The notes beneath the pieces are model-generated. The model did no database searches and was not told the DNA's origin. It was given only the letters and a program-made list of their open reading frames with translations. A program made the position numbers and the translations under genes. A stretch of 64,000 nt of DNA from DASRFA01 sp035651755 (GTDB taxonomy: Bacteria > Desulfobacterota > Binatia > UBA12015): NCBI GenBank assembly GCA_035651755.1, contig DASRFA010000043.1, positions 124,001 to 188,000 of the forward strand. Direction: 5' to 3'. Positions 18,824 to 27,683 of the stretch are shown one piece after another (position 1 is the first letter of the stretch; each line of letters opens with the position of its first letter).

Positions 18824-19360
18824 GTGCCGGCCGCAACCGCTTGTAGGGAGCCCCGCGCACGGAATAGCCGGAATCTGCGGACGGGCGAGCAGCCGGCTCG
18901 TGGAGCGAAGGGAGAGCATCTGGACGACGCGGGCGACGACTGGATCGGCGAGCTGGCGCGGGCGGTGGCCGACGCACCCGCCTGGATGCGCGCGCTCGCG
19001 AGCCGCGAGCTCCACATCGGCGGCTTCACGCAGGCCGAGCTCCCCTATCCCGTGCTCGACGCGGCCGGCGCGCCGGACGACGCGGCGGCCGAGCGCCTCC
19101 TGCTCTTCTTCGTCGCCGCGAGCGCGCTCGACGGGGCCGCGATCGCGCGCGTCCAGTGCGGACGCGGCGCGCGCGGGGGCGCGCTCGCCCGGACGTCGCG
19201 ACGGGCGCTCCGCGGCGTCGTGGCGCGCGTCGACGACGAGAACCTCGCGCTCATGCGCTACTTCGACCTCCACCTGGTCGAGCCGGCCAAGATCGCCGCG
19301 GCGAGCGGCCGCCGGTTCGCGCGGTCCGTCGCGAACGCCGTCCGGGATCCTTCCGGCTGA
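18824..19360 (+). CDS. Hypothetical alpha-helical protein, start uncertain
   Basis: The protein-like part (about residues 30-178) is alpha-helical, with WIGELARAVADAPAWMRALAS, then LLLFFVAASALDG and a final segment NLALMRYFDLHLVEPAKI. No motif is recognised. No strong start is visible: the GTG chosen here has no good ribosome-binding site, and an ATG at 18986 would shorten it to 124 residues. Base composition and codon bias in this frame look coding, and no better frame exists on either strand. It sits 18 bases before the PHP-type hydrolase gene. Confidence 0.5.
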   Translation: MPAATACREPRARNSRNLRTGEQPARGAKGEHLDDAGDDWIGELARAVADAPAWMRALASRELHIGGFTQAELPYPVLDAAGAPDDAAAERLLLFFVAASALDGAAIARVQCGRGARGGALARTSRRALRGVVARVDDENLALMRYFDLHLVEPAKIAAASGRRFARSVANAVRDPSG

Positions 19361-19378
19361 GGATCGGCGACGAAACCG

Positions 19379-21220
19379 GTGGCGCGCTTCGCGGAACCGT
19401 GGCACGAGGACGGCGTGCCGACCGCCGCCGACGCCACCTCATCCCGCCGTCCGTTCTTCGCCGCGCTGCTCCCGTGGATCGCGCTCGTCGCGGCGCCCGC
19501 GCTCGTTCACGCCGACGCGGGCGGCGTCGCTGCGCCCGCCGGGCTGCCGATCGGGGACGGCCGCTGCGCCGGCGGCGACCCGATCGCGCCGACCCAGGTC
19601 GTCGAGGGCAGCTTCCCGCACTCGCTCCAGGGCTCGTACGTGATGGTCCCGTTCGACGTCCCGGCCGGGACGACGTCGGTACGCGTCAAGTACTGCTGGG
19701 ACTCGCCCGAAGGCACGACGCCCGACGGCTCGAGCCACACGATCGACCTCGGCCTCTGGCAGCCGCCGCCCGCGGGCCGGACGTGGGGCACGGCCGAGTT
19801 CCGCGGCTGGGGCGGATCGAGCCATCCCGACGTGACGATCACGCCGCAGGGCTTCTCGAGCGAGGCGGAGTACCTCGCGCGCCCGAAGGGCCACGTGCCC
19901 GGACGGACGACGCGCGGCTTCCTGCCCGGCCCGATTCCCGCCGGAGCCTGGGCCGCCGAGCTCGGCGTCGCGGCGGTCGTGCCCGCGGACGAGGGCGACG
20001 CCACCGGCGAGGTGCGCTGGCGCCTCGAGATCGAGCTCGCGAGCGACCCGAGCTTCGCCGCCGACCCCTACCGCCCGGCCCGCTACGACACGCGACCGGC
20101 CCGCCGCGGCGCGGGCTGGTACGCCGGCGACATGCACCTCCACGCCGAGCACTCCGCGCTCGGCGACGCGACCATGACGGAGGTCTTCGACTACGCGTTC
20201 CGCCCGCTCGCCGACGGCGGCGCCGGCCTCGACTTCCTGACGCTCTCCGACTACGTGACGCCGGCCGGCTGGGGCGAGATCGGCCGCTACCAGGCCGCGC
20301 ACACGGGCAACCTGATCATCCGGAGCTCGGAGATCATCACCTACCGCGGCCACACCAACAACCACGCGAGCCTGACGTACGTCGACCACCGCACCGGCCC
20401 GGTGCTCCTGCGCGAAGCCGACGGCACGCTCGTCCCGCTCCGCGACGCGCGCCCCGCGAGCGACATCTTCCGCCAGGTGCAGCGCCACGGCGGCTTCACG
20501 CAGATCAACCACCCGACGATCTTCCCGTCGTCCAACCCGAGCTTCCGCCGGCTGTGCCGCGGCTGCCCGTGGGACTTCACCGCCGAGGAGACCGACTTCT
20601 CGCTCGTCGACGCGATCGAGATCCAGACCGGTCCGGCCGCGTTCGGCAACAGCCCGAACCCGTTCACCCTGACCGCGATCGAGTTCTGGGAGAGCGCGCT
20701 CGACGCCGGCCACAAGATCGCGGCGGTCGGCTCGAGCGACTCGCACCACGCGGGCAAGACGCAGGACGCGGGTCAGTCGCCCATCGGCCGGCCGACGACG
20801 GTCGTCTACGCGCGCGAGCTCTCCGAGCGCGGCGTGCGCGAGGCGGTGCGCGCGGGGCACACGTACGTGAAGCTGCTCGGCAACGACGGTCCCGACCTCC
20901 GCCTCGAAGCGATCGCGCCCGACGGCCGGAAGGCGATCATGGGCGATACGCTGCGCGCCCGCACCGCGCGCTTCACGGCGCGCGTCCTGAACGTCGCAGC
21001 CGGCTCGGATCTCCAGCTCCGGGTCGTCGAGGACGGCGAGGTCGTCGACTCTCTGGCGATCACGGGCGACGCGAGCCACGCGTTCGTCGGCAGCGCGCCC
21101 CACCGCTACCGCCTGCAGCTCCAGCGCGGCGACGTCATCGTCGCGCTCACGAGCCCGATCTACGTCGAGGCCGATGCCGCCCGCCGTCCGCGGCTGCCGA
21201 CCGCCCGCGTCCTACCGTAG
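19379..21220 (+). CDS. Exported CehA/McbA-type PHP-domain metallohydrolase
   Basis: A 613-residue secreted or periplasmic protein. A signal peptide is visible (FFAALLPWIALVAAPALVHA). An N-terminal beta domain of about 220 residues is followed by a PHP-fold domain. Metal ligands can be seen in GDMHLHAEHS, in the GGFTQINHPT segment and in AVGSSDSHHAG. CehA and McbA, the named members, hydrolyse carbamate insecticides, but most relatives are uncharacterised phosphoesterase-like enzymes. Start choice is between two GTG codons (19379 and 19415); the second gives a more typical signal peptide. Confidence 0.85.
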   Translation: MARFAEPWHEDGVPTAADATSSRRPFFAALLPWIALVAAPALVHADAGGVAAPAGLPIGDGRCAGGDPIAPTQVVEGSFPHSLQGSYVMVPFDVPAGTTSVRVKYCWDSPEGTTPDGSSHTIDLGLWQPPPAGRTWGTAEFRGWGGSSHPDVTITPQGFSSEAEYLARPKGHVPGRTTRGFLPGPIPAGAWAAELGVAAVVPADEGDATGEVRWRLEIELASDPSFAADPYRPARYDTRPARRGAGWYAGDMHLHAEHSALGDATMTEVFDYAFRPLADGGAGLDFLTLSDYVTPAGWGEIGRYQAAHTGNLIIRSSEIITYRGHTNNHASLTYVDHRTGPVLLREADGTLVPLRDARPASDIFRQVQRHGGFTQINHPTIFPSSNPSFRRLCRGCPWDFTAEETDFSLVDAIEIQTGPAAFGNSPNPFTLTAIEFWESALDAGHKIAAVGSSDSHHAGKTQDAGQSPIGRPTTVVYARELSERGVREAVRAGHTYVKLLGNDGPDLRLEAIAPDGRKAIMGDTLRARTARFTARVLNVAAGSDLQLRVVEDGEVVDSLAITGDASHAFVGSAPHRYRLQLQRGDVIVALTSPIYVEADAARRPRLPTARVLP

Positions 21221-21249
21221 CGCAGCGGCGGCGCGCGAAGCGCGGCCCG

Positions 21250-22239
21250 TCACGGGGGCCCGGCGCTCTGGTTGTGGGTGTAGGAAAACCCCGACCGCGT
21301 CGGGACCATGGTCGCCACGTCGTCGTAGCGCTCGCCCGCCGCTTCCAAGACGATCGTGAGGTCCGGACCGGCGTCGCGCGGGATCGCGAGCCGAGCGGTC
21401 CGCACGCGCACCGACGCGTTGTTCCTCCGCTGAAGCTTCGACCGCAGCGTGATGTCGAGGCTGTCGAGGCCGAGCGGCTGAAAGAGGCGACGGTCCGCGA
21501 GCCGGCAGCGGACGATCTGCCCGCCGCGACAGCGAAGCCCATCCGGGGGCACGAAGACGTCGAGGAACGGCGGATCGCCCGCGCCGCCCAGCACGACCCG
21601 GATCCCCGACGTCAAGTCGATGTCGGGCGTCGCGGGATCCGACGGGGTGTGCAGGCCGCTGCGCGCGACGTCGCCGATGACCGTCGCGCGATGCGCGGAC
21701 TCGTTCGCGCGGCTGAACGCGATCTTCGCGCTCCGGATCGCGAACGATCCGACCGACGTGAACGTCTGCCCCTCGTAGGGCTCGAAGTTGACGGTGTCGC
21801 TCGACCAGATCGCGGCGTGGTTCCGCAGCACCGTGCCGGGCGCGACGTCATCATCCACCCGAAGCACCGCCCACAACGAGCCGCACGGCGGGTGGTCGCC
21901 GTGCCCGCACGGCTCGAGAGTCCCGACCCGCCACGTGACGGTGCCGTCGCCGACCTCGGCCGGCTCGACCCCGTAGTCGGGCGGGCGATACGCGACGACG
22001 TACGTCGTTCCCGGTGGCAGCGCGTCCACCACGACGACGTCGGGCGCGGCGAGGTCGCTCTCGTTCTGGAGGGAAACCTCGTAGACGATCTCCTGGCCGG
22101 GCCGCACGGGATCGACGCGGTCGTCCAGGTCGACGTCGAGGAGGCGCTCGCCCTCCTCCGCCGCGGCCGCCGGTCGGACCCACGCGAGGGTCGATGCGAG
22201 GAGGAGCGCGGCCAGGATCGCGATCGGAGGGCGACGCAC
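21250..22239 (-). CDS. Exported DUF11-domain protein
   Basis: A 329-residue protein starting at GTG with a clear signal peptide (AILAALLLASTLAWVRPAAA). Residues about 40-150 match DUF11, an immunoglobulin-like surface repeat: PGQEIVYEVSLQNESD, VVVDALPPGTTYV and NHAAIWS. One DUF11 copy is present where many surface proteins carry several. The C-terminal half is beta-rich with no recognised domain. It is likely a structural surface or periplasmic protein, convergent with the PHP-type hydrolase gene and transcribed away from the dioxygenase gene. Confidence 0.82.
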   Translation of the reverse strand: MRRPPIAILAALLLASTLAWVRPAAAAEEGERLLDVDLDDRVDPVRPGQEIVYEVSLQNESDLAAPDVVVVDALPPGTTYVVAYRPPDYGVEPAEVGDGTVTWRVGTLEPCGHGDHPPCGSLWAVLRVDDDVAPGTVLRNHAAIWSSDTVNFEPYEGQTFTSVGSFAIRSAKIAFSRANESAHRATVIGDVARSGLHTPSDPATPDIDLTSGIRVVLGGAGDPPFLDVFVPPDGLRCRGGQIVRCRLADRRLFQPLGLDSLDITLRSKLQRRNNASVRVRTARLAIPRDAGPDLTIVLEAAGERYDDVATMVPTRSGFSYTHNQSAGPP

Positions 22240-22316
22240 GAGATCGGACTATCAGCCCCGCGGATCGTCCGACAAGCGCGTTTTTCGGGTGCAGCGATCG
22301 CGCAGAGCGCGCTGCG

Positions 22317-23195
22317 CTACGCCGGTCGCCGCCACGTCGCCGCGAGCTCGTCGCGATCCAGCAGCTCGATCGGGTCCCGGAGAGCGACCATCCCGAGGTA
22401 GCCGCCGCCGTGCTCGATCGCGTCGTGGACGGCGTAGCCGAGCACCTCCTGGCACTCGCGCGGGAGCTCGCGCGCGAGCTCCGGCGGCACGGCGAGGTAG
22501 TTGTTCTCCTCGGTCCGGAGCCAGCCGAGCGTGTAGCTGATGTGGACGCCGCGCCGCCACGAGTCGGCCGTCGCGTTCGCGCCGCCTCCGTGCATCGTCG
22601 AGCCCAGGTAGACGACGGCCGAGCCCGCGCGCATCTCGGCATCGGCGATCTCGTCCGGCGCGGGGTAGCGGTTGCGATCCCAGCGGTGGCTTCCGGGAAT
22701 GACGCGGGTGGCGCCGTTCGCTGCGTCGAAGTCGACGAGCGCGACGATCGACGCGACCTGGATCTCGGGATGCGGCCGCGGCAGGAGGTTCCAGACGTCC
22801 TCGTCGCGGTGCAGGTACTGATTGTCGGCGCCCGGCCCGCGCACGATCAGGTGCGCGAGGTTCAGCTGGTAGCGCGCGCACGACGGGTTCAGGATCGCGT
22901 CGCAGATCCCGAGGAACGTCGGGTGGATCATCACCCGGGTCGCGAAGGTGCGCGACTTCCCGGCCAGGCCGCCGACGTGCTTGGTGCGATCGCCGAAGAA
23001 GATCTGGATGGCCGGGTTGAGGTGGCGCATCGCCGGATCGGCGCTCGACACCCACGGGTCGACGTCGGCGTTGATCGCGGCGATCGCGCGGGCGTCGATC
23101 AGGTCCTCGACGATGAGCCCGCCGTCCTCGGAGAGGATGCGGACCGCGTCCTCGGCGGGTGCGGTGGCGGGCAGGCGGCGGAGCTCGGCGCGCAT
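22317..23195 (-). CDS. Phytanoyl-CoA dioxygenase (PhyH) family Fe(II)/2-oxoglutarate oxygenase
   Basis: A 292-residue cytoplasmic oxygenase. The facial triad is visible: His129 and Asp131 in YLHRDED, and His202 in MHGGGANATAD. Arg215 is well placed to bind 2-oxoglutarate. Translation starts at an ATG preceded by AGGAGG at six bases; a longer frame upstream has no family similarity. Members hydroxylate fatty acyl-CoA or small molecules; ectoine hydroxylase and many orphan enzymes belong here. No neighbouring gene points to a substrate. Confidence 0.9.
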   Translation of the reverse strand: MRAELRRLPATAPAEDAVRILSEDGGLIVEDLIDARAIAAINADVDPWVSSADPAMRHLNPAIQIFFGDRTKHVGGLAGKSRTFATRVMIHPTFLGICDAILNPSCARYQLNLAHLIVRGPGADNQYLHRDEDVWNLLPRPHPEIQVASIVALVDFDAANGATRVIPGSHRWDRNRYPAPDEIADAEMRAGSAVVYLGSTMHGGGANATADSWRRGVHISYTLGWLRTEENNYLAVPPELARELPRECQEVLGYAVHDAIEHGGGYLGMVALRDPIELLDRDELAATWRRPA

Positions 23196-23270
23196 GGCTT
23201 TCCTCCTGACCCCAGCGTGTAGCCGGGTCGCGCGTCCCGCGGAAGCATGGGCCTTCGCTCCCGCCGCAGT

Positions 23271-23297
23271 TTGACTCGCCGACCGCCGGCGTAGAGA
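23271..23297 (+). promoter_or_regulatory. Possible sigma70-like promoter for the lipoprotein hydrolase gene
   Basis: TTGACT at 23271-23276 and TAGAGA at 23292-23297 lie in the divergent gap between the PhyH-family gene and the hydrolase. The spacer is only 15 bases, shorter than the optimal 17, so this is a weak call. Confidence 0.3.
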
Positions 23298-23319
23298 AAC
23301 CCCTCGATTCCGTTTTCGC

Positions 23320-25380
23320 GTGGGCCGGAAAGAGAACGCAAAGGTGCCATTTCGGTGTCGAAGCGTCACCGTTCACACGTCGTCACGGCGCCGAATTCAC
23401 CGTAGCGCCGGCGTCGATCGCGGACGCCGACCGCCGAGCGCCCTCGTCGTCGTCGCAGCCGCCGCGCTCGCCGCTTGCAGCACCCCGGTCGGCGTGAAGC
23501 GCATGAACCAGATCGCGGTGCAGCGCCAGCTCACGCAGAGCGCCGTCTCGTCGAACAAGCTCAGCTCCGCGACCAAGAACGTCCTCTTCCAGCGCGACCT
23601 CGTCGCGCTCCACGACCAGAATCCCGCGGCCGCGATCGCGGCCATGCACGCTCTCCTCGTGAGCGGGGCCGCGCAGCGGAGCGACGTGTTCGCGACCGCG
23701 GAGCTCTGCTTCGACTATGCGCGCGAGAGCGACGACCCGGGCTACGATCGCGCCGCCGCCGTCTACGCGTGGATGTTCCTCTTCCCCGAGCACGGGACGC
23801 CGCTCGACCCGTTCGACACGCGCGTCCGGGTCGCCGCCGACATCTACAACCTCGGCGTCGCACGCGGCTTCGGGCTCGGACCCGACGGCGAGTTCGTGCC
23901 GCGCGAAGGCAGCTATCCCGTCCCCTTCGGGCAGCTCGACGTCTACTTCGACCCGGAGCAGCTCCGCTGGAGCGACCGCCGCCTGGTGAAGTTCGTGCCG
24001 GTGGCCGACTTCGAGGTCGAGGGCCTACCGACCCGGTACCGCTGGTCCGGGGTCGGCGCCCCGCTCGCGGCGAGCACCGAGCCGCTCGACCCGAACAAGG
24101 GCTATCAGGATTTCATCCAGCCCTGGGTGAAGGTCCCGGTGACGGCGCTCCTGCGCATGGACGACGTCGAGAGCCAGCTCCGGACCGGGCGCGTGGCGGC
24201 ACGGCTCACGCTCGAGCGCGCATTCGCCAAGGGGACCGCGGACATCGACGGCAAGCGGGTGCCACTCGAATCCGAGTCGAGCGCCTCGCTCGCGTACATG
24301 CTGGCCGAGTCGCCGGTGTGGCAGCGCGAGATCGGCGGCTTCCTGCAGCGCATCGTGCCGATCGCCAAGGGGACGCAGCTCGCGGGCCTCGCGCCGTACC
24401 GCCCGGGGCGCATCCCGATCGTCTTCGTGCACGGGACCGCGTCGAGCCCGGGCCGCTGGGCAGAGATGATGAACGAGCTCGGGAACGACCCGCGCATCGG
24501 CCCGCGCGTCCAGGGCTGGCTCTTCATGTACGACACGGGGAATCCGATCGTGTACTCGGCGATGCTCCTCCGCGAGTCGCTTCGCGACGCGGTCGCCCAG
24601 CTCGACCCGGAGGGCAAGGACCCGGCGCTCCGCGACATGGTGGTCATCGGCCACAGCCAGGGCGGCCTCCTCACGAAGATGTCGGCGATCGACAGCGGCA
24701 GCCGCTTCTGGGACCTCGTCAGCTCGCGCCCGATCGAGGACTTCGACGCGACCGCCGAGGACAAGGACCTCCTGCGCCGGATGGCGTTCATCCAGCCGGT
24801 GCCGTCGGTGAGGCGCGTGATCTTCCTCGCGACGCCGCACCACGGCAGCTACGTCGCCGGCAGCTGGTTCGCGCAGCAGGCGGCGAAGCTGATCGTCCTG
24901 CCCGCCAACATGATGCGGATCGGCACCGACGTCGTGACGCGCAACAAGGCCATGCTGCGACCGGGGTTCACGGGCCTGAACACGAGCGTTCTCGGGATGA
25001 CGCCCGGCAGCCCTCTCACGGACACGCTCCTCACGATCCCGCTCGCGCCCGGCGTCAAGGGCCACTCGATCATCGCCGTGAACGACGACACCATCCCGCG
25101 CGAGGAAGCGGCCGACGGCGTCGTCGAGTACTCGAGCGCCCACATCGAGGGCGTGGAATCCGAGCTGGTCGTCGTTTCGGGGCACTCCTGTCAGGACAAC
25201 CCGCACACGATCCAGGAGGTGAAGCGGATCCTGCTCGAGCACATCGCGGAGTACGACGCGACGCACGCCGCGGCGGCGGCGGCGGCCGGCGCCGCGAGCG
25301 CGCCGCCGCCGACCGCGCCGGCCGATGCGCCGGTGCCCGTATCCGCGCCCGGCGCGGCCGCGCACGGGGAAGCGCGCTGA
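23320..25380 (+). CDS. Alpha/beta hydrolase lipoprotein (lipase/esterase-like)
   Basis: A protein of up to 686 residues from a GTG start, with a hydrophobic segment ending in the lipobox LAAC (Cys53), so probably an envelope lipoprotein. The N-terminal 300 residues form an undefined domain. The hydrolase fold follows, with the oxyanion strand IVFVHGTAS and the nucleophile Ser446 in GHSQGG. A late His lies in VSGHSCQD. The Ala/Pro-rich C-terminus looks disordered. The N-terminus is uncertain because no ATG occurs before the lipobox. The following DUF4105 gene overlaps its stop, so the two likely act together at the envelope. Confidence 0.85.
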   Translation: MGRKENAKVPFRCRSVTVHTSSRRRIHRSAGVDRGRRPPSALVVVAAAALAACSTPVGVKRMNQIAVQRQLTQSAVSSNKLSSATKNVLFQRDLVALHDQNPAAAIAAMHALLVSGAAQRSDVFATAELCFDYARESDDPGYDRAAAVYAWMFLFPEHGTPLDPFDTRVRVAADIYNLGVARGFGLGPDGEFVPREGSYPVPFGQLDVYFDPEQLRWSDRRLVKFVPVADFEVEGLPTRYRWSGVGAPLAASTEPLDPNKGYQDFIQPWVKVPVTALLRMDDVESQLRTGRVAARLTLERAFAKGTADIDGKRVPLESESSASLAYMLAESPVWQREIGGFLQRIVPIAKGTQLAGLAPYRPGRIPIVFVHGTASSPGRWAEMMNELGNDPRIGPRVQGWLFMYDTGNPIVYSAMLLRESLRDAVAQLDPEGKDPALRDMVVIGHSQGGLLTKMSAIDSGSRFWDLVSSRPIEDFDATAEDKDLLRRMAFIQPVPSVRRVIFLATPHHGSYVAGSWFAQQAAKLIVLPANMMRIGTDVVTRNKAMLRPGFTGLNTSVLGMTPGSPLTDTLLTIPLAPGVKGHSIIAVNDDTIPREEAADGVVEYSSAHIEGVESELVVVSGHSCQDNPHTIQEVKRILLEHIAEYDATHAAAAAAAGAASAPPPTAPADAPVPVSAPGAAAHGEAR

Positions 25381-26402
25381 CGGCCCGGCGCTCTTCGGTC
25401 CGCTTCGTCCGCTGGCCGCTGGTCGCGCTCCTCGCGGTCGCGGTCGTCGCGGTGACGGCCTGGGGCGCGCTGGCACTGCACTTCGCCGGACCGCGTCCGG
25501 CCTCGCTCGCGAACGCGCTCGCCGGCGCATGGGTCGTGGTCGCCGTCGCCATCTTCGCGCTCGTCCGGCCGCCGCGCCGCGCGCTCGTCGCGTTCGCCGT
25601 CGCGTTCGCGGCGCTGCTCGTCTGGTGGAGCACCGTGCGGCCGAGCAACGATCGCGACTGGTACCCCGACGTCGCGCGTCTGCCGCGCGGCGAGGTGCAC
25701 GGCGACATCGTCACGATCGAGAACGTCCGGAACTTCGACTACCGATCGGAGACCGACTACACGCCGCACTGGGAGACGCGCACGCTCGATCTCTCGAAGC
25801 TCGAGGGGCTCGACCTGTTCCTCTCGTACTGGGGATCGCCGGCGATCGCGCACACCATCCTGAGCTGGAGCTTCAGCGACGGGCAGCACCTCGCGATCTC
25901 GATCGAGACCCGGAAGGAGCGAGGCGAGGAGTACTCCGCGATCGCAGGATTCTTCCGACAGTACGAGCTGTACTACGTCGTCGCCGACGAGCGCGATTTG
26001 GTTGGCCTCCGCACGAACCAGCGCGGAGAGGGCGTGTACCTCTACCTCCTCCGCACGCCTCGCGAGCGAGCGCGCCGCATGCTGCTCGACTACGTCGCCG
26101 GGATGAACGAGCTCGCGCGCGAGCCGAGCTTCTACAATGCCGCCACGCAGAACTGCACGACGACGATCCGCACGCACGTGATCCAGATCGGCGTCGCGAT
26201 GCCGTGGGACTGGCGGATCCTCGTGAACGGCTACATCGACCAGCTGCTCTACGAGCAAGGCGTGATCGACACGAGCCGACCGTTCGGCGAGGTGCGCGAG
26301 CGAAGCCTGATCAACCCGCGGGCCAAAGCCGACGGCGGTTCGCCCAACTTCTCGGCCCGTATCCGCGAGGGGCTCACCCGGCCGCCACCGCGTCCGAAAT
26401 GA
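25377..26402 (+). CDS. DUF4105 (Lnb N-terminal periplasmic-like) membrane protein, no canonical start
   Basis: About 341 residues. Three N-terminal membrane helices lie within the first 85 residues. The DUF4105 domain follows, with the conserved NFDYRSETDYTPHWETR, a SDGQHLAISIETRKE strand and the Cys-containing QNCTTTI motif. DUF4105 proteins are cysteine-hydrolase-like and are often next to lipoprotein or lipase genes. No ATG, GTG or TTG lies near the N-terminus: the frame opens at a CTG overlapping the upstream stop (CTGA), and the next GTG (25457) would remove the first helix. I mark the CTG as the likely coupled start. Confidence 0.8.
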   Translation: MTARRSSVRFVRWPLVALLAVAVVAVTAWGALALHFAGPRPASLANALAGAWVVVAVAIFALVRPPRRALVAFAVAFAALLVWWSTVRPSNDRDWYPDVARLPRGEVHGDIVTIENVRNFDYRSETDYTPHWETRTLDLSKLEGLDLFLSYWGSPAIAHTILSWSFSDGQHLAISIETRKERGEEYSAIAGFFRQYELYYVVADERDLVGLRTNQRGEGVYLYLLRTPRERARRMLLDYVAGMNELAREPSFYNAATQNCTTTIRTHVIQIGVAMPWDWRILVNGYIDQLLYEQGVIDTSRPFGEVRERSLINPRAKADGGSPNFSARIREGLTRPPPRPK

Positions 26403-26512
26403 GGGAAGTCCGAGCGATTGACCACGCGACGAGAGGGTTGGTACGAGCGAGCGCGATGTCGCGCCGGGCACGACGATCGAGGTGCTCGCCGCCGAGAGAG
26501 GAGCCGCAAGCA

Positions 26513-27064
26513 ATGAACCGACTGCGCCTTCTGACGACGGCCGTGCTCGTGCTCACACTCGCGTGCTTCGGCGCGAGGATCGCGACGGCCGACAGCGGAC
26601 CGGAGCTCCAGCGGAACGCGTCGCGCGCCCTGCAGGATCTGTACGCGAGCAACGCCGACGCCAAGGATCTCGGAAAAAGGGCGCGCGCCGTCCTGGTCTT
26701 CCCCAAGATCATCAAGGCCGGCTTCATGTTCGGCGGTCAGATGGGCGAAGGCGTCCTCTTCAAGAAGGGGAAGCCGGCCGGCTACTACAGCTCCTTCGCG
26801 GCGTCGTACGGCTTCCAGGCGGGACTGCAATGGTTCGGCTACGCGCTCTTCTTCATGAACGACTCCGCGCTCTCGTATCTCGACAAGAGCGACGGCTGGG
26901 AGATCGGCTCCGGCCCGAGCGTCGTCGTCGTCGAGAAGGGTTACGGGAAGTCCTTCACGAGCACCACGCTCACGCAGGACGTCTACGCCTTCATCTTCAG
27001 CCAGAAGGGCCTGATGGGCGGAATGGGCCTGCAAGGGTCCAAGATCACGAAGATCGACAAGTAG
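26513..27064 (+). CDS. Exported SYLF-domain (YSC84-like) lipid-binding protein
   Basis: A 183-residue periplasmic protein with a signal peptide (AVLVLTLACFGARIATA). The SYLF/YSC84 domain is visible in ARAVLVFPKIIKAGFMFGG, GEGVLFKKGK, YYSSFAASYGFQAGLQ and the terminal YAFIFSQKGLMGG. In eukaryotes this domain binds phosphoinositides; in bacteria it is an abundant envelope protein of unclear role. A GAGAGGAG ribosome-binding site precedes the ATG. The next gene starts 35 bases later on the same strand and also encodes a small exported protein. Confidence 0.9.
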   Translation: MNRLRLLTTAVLVLTLACFGARIATADSGPELQRNASRALQDLYASNADAKDLGKRARAVLVFPKIIKAGFMFGGQMGEGVLFKKGKPAGYYSSFAASYGFQAGLQWFGYALFFMNDSALSYLDKSDGWEIGSGPSVVVVEKGYGKSFTSTTLTQDVYAFIFSQKGLMGGMGLQGSKITKIDK

Positions 27065-27099
27065 GCGGCGCTGCGCCTCGGACCGGAAGGAAGCCACCG

Positions 27100-27615
27100 A
27101 TGAAGAAGACGTGCGTGTTGTTGGCCTTCTGCGTGCTCCTTGGCCTGCCCGCCGCCGCCGGTGCGGCCGCCGCCGACACGGCGAAGCCGACGATCCTGCA
27201 GGGCGACATGGGGATCCTGCTCGACGCCATTCGCGCGAACCGGAAGGCGATCGTGTCCGCGAACCTCCAGCTCTCGCCCGACGAAGCGACGCGCTTCTGG
27301 CCGGTCTACGACCGCTACCAGGGCGAGATGAACGCGATCGGCAACCGGATCGCGGCGCTCATCGACGACTACACCGCGCATTTTTCCGCCCTCTCCGACG
27401 AGAAGGCGCTGCAGATCGTCAACGCGTACGTCGGCGCCGAGGCCGAGCGCATCAAGGTCCGTCAGACCTACGTCGACGAGTTCGCGAAGGCGGTCCCCGG
27501 CCGAACGGTTGCGCGCTTCTACCAGATCGAGAACAAGATGGACGCGGTGCTGCGCTACGACCTCGCCGCGACCATTCCGGTCGTCGACGAGAAGGCCGCG
27601 CCCGAAGCCAAGTAG
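27100..27615 (+). CDS. Small exported helical protein, unknown function
   Basis: A 171-residue protein with a signal peptide (CVLLAFCVLLGLPAAAGA). The mature part is helical and charged: LQLSPDEATRFWPVYDRYQ, then a long helix ending in a DEFAKAVPGRTVARFYQIE segment. The layout recalls Spy/CpxP-like periplasmic helical proteins that carry an LTxxQ-like motif, but no exact motif is present. AAGGAA precedes the ATG. It probably shares a transcript with the SYLF gene. Confidence 0.8.
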   Translation: MKKTCVLLAFCVLLGLPAAAGAAAADTAKPTILQGDMGILLDAIRANRKAIVSANLQLSPDEATRFWPVYDRYQGEMNAIGNRIAALIDDYTAHFSALSDEKALQIVNAYVGAEAERIKVRQTYVDEFAKAVPGRTVARFYQIENKMDAVLRYDLAATIPVVDEKAAPEAK

Positions 27616-27648
27616 CGCTTCACGAATGCCGACGGCGCGCGCCGTGCC

Positions 27649-27677
27649 TTGACCTCGGGCGACGCGATCGGTTCACT
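27649..27677 (+). promoter_or_regulatory. Possible promoter immediately upstream of the cNMP-binding gene
   Basis: TTGACC (27649-27654) and TTCACT (27672-27677) are separated by 17 bases. The ATG of the next gene is at 27684, so transcription would begin at or very near the start codon, giving a leaderless mRNA. No ribosome-binding site is visible there, which fits. The -10 match is poor. Confidence 0.3.
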
Positions 27678-27683
27678 GCGCCC

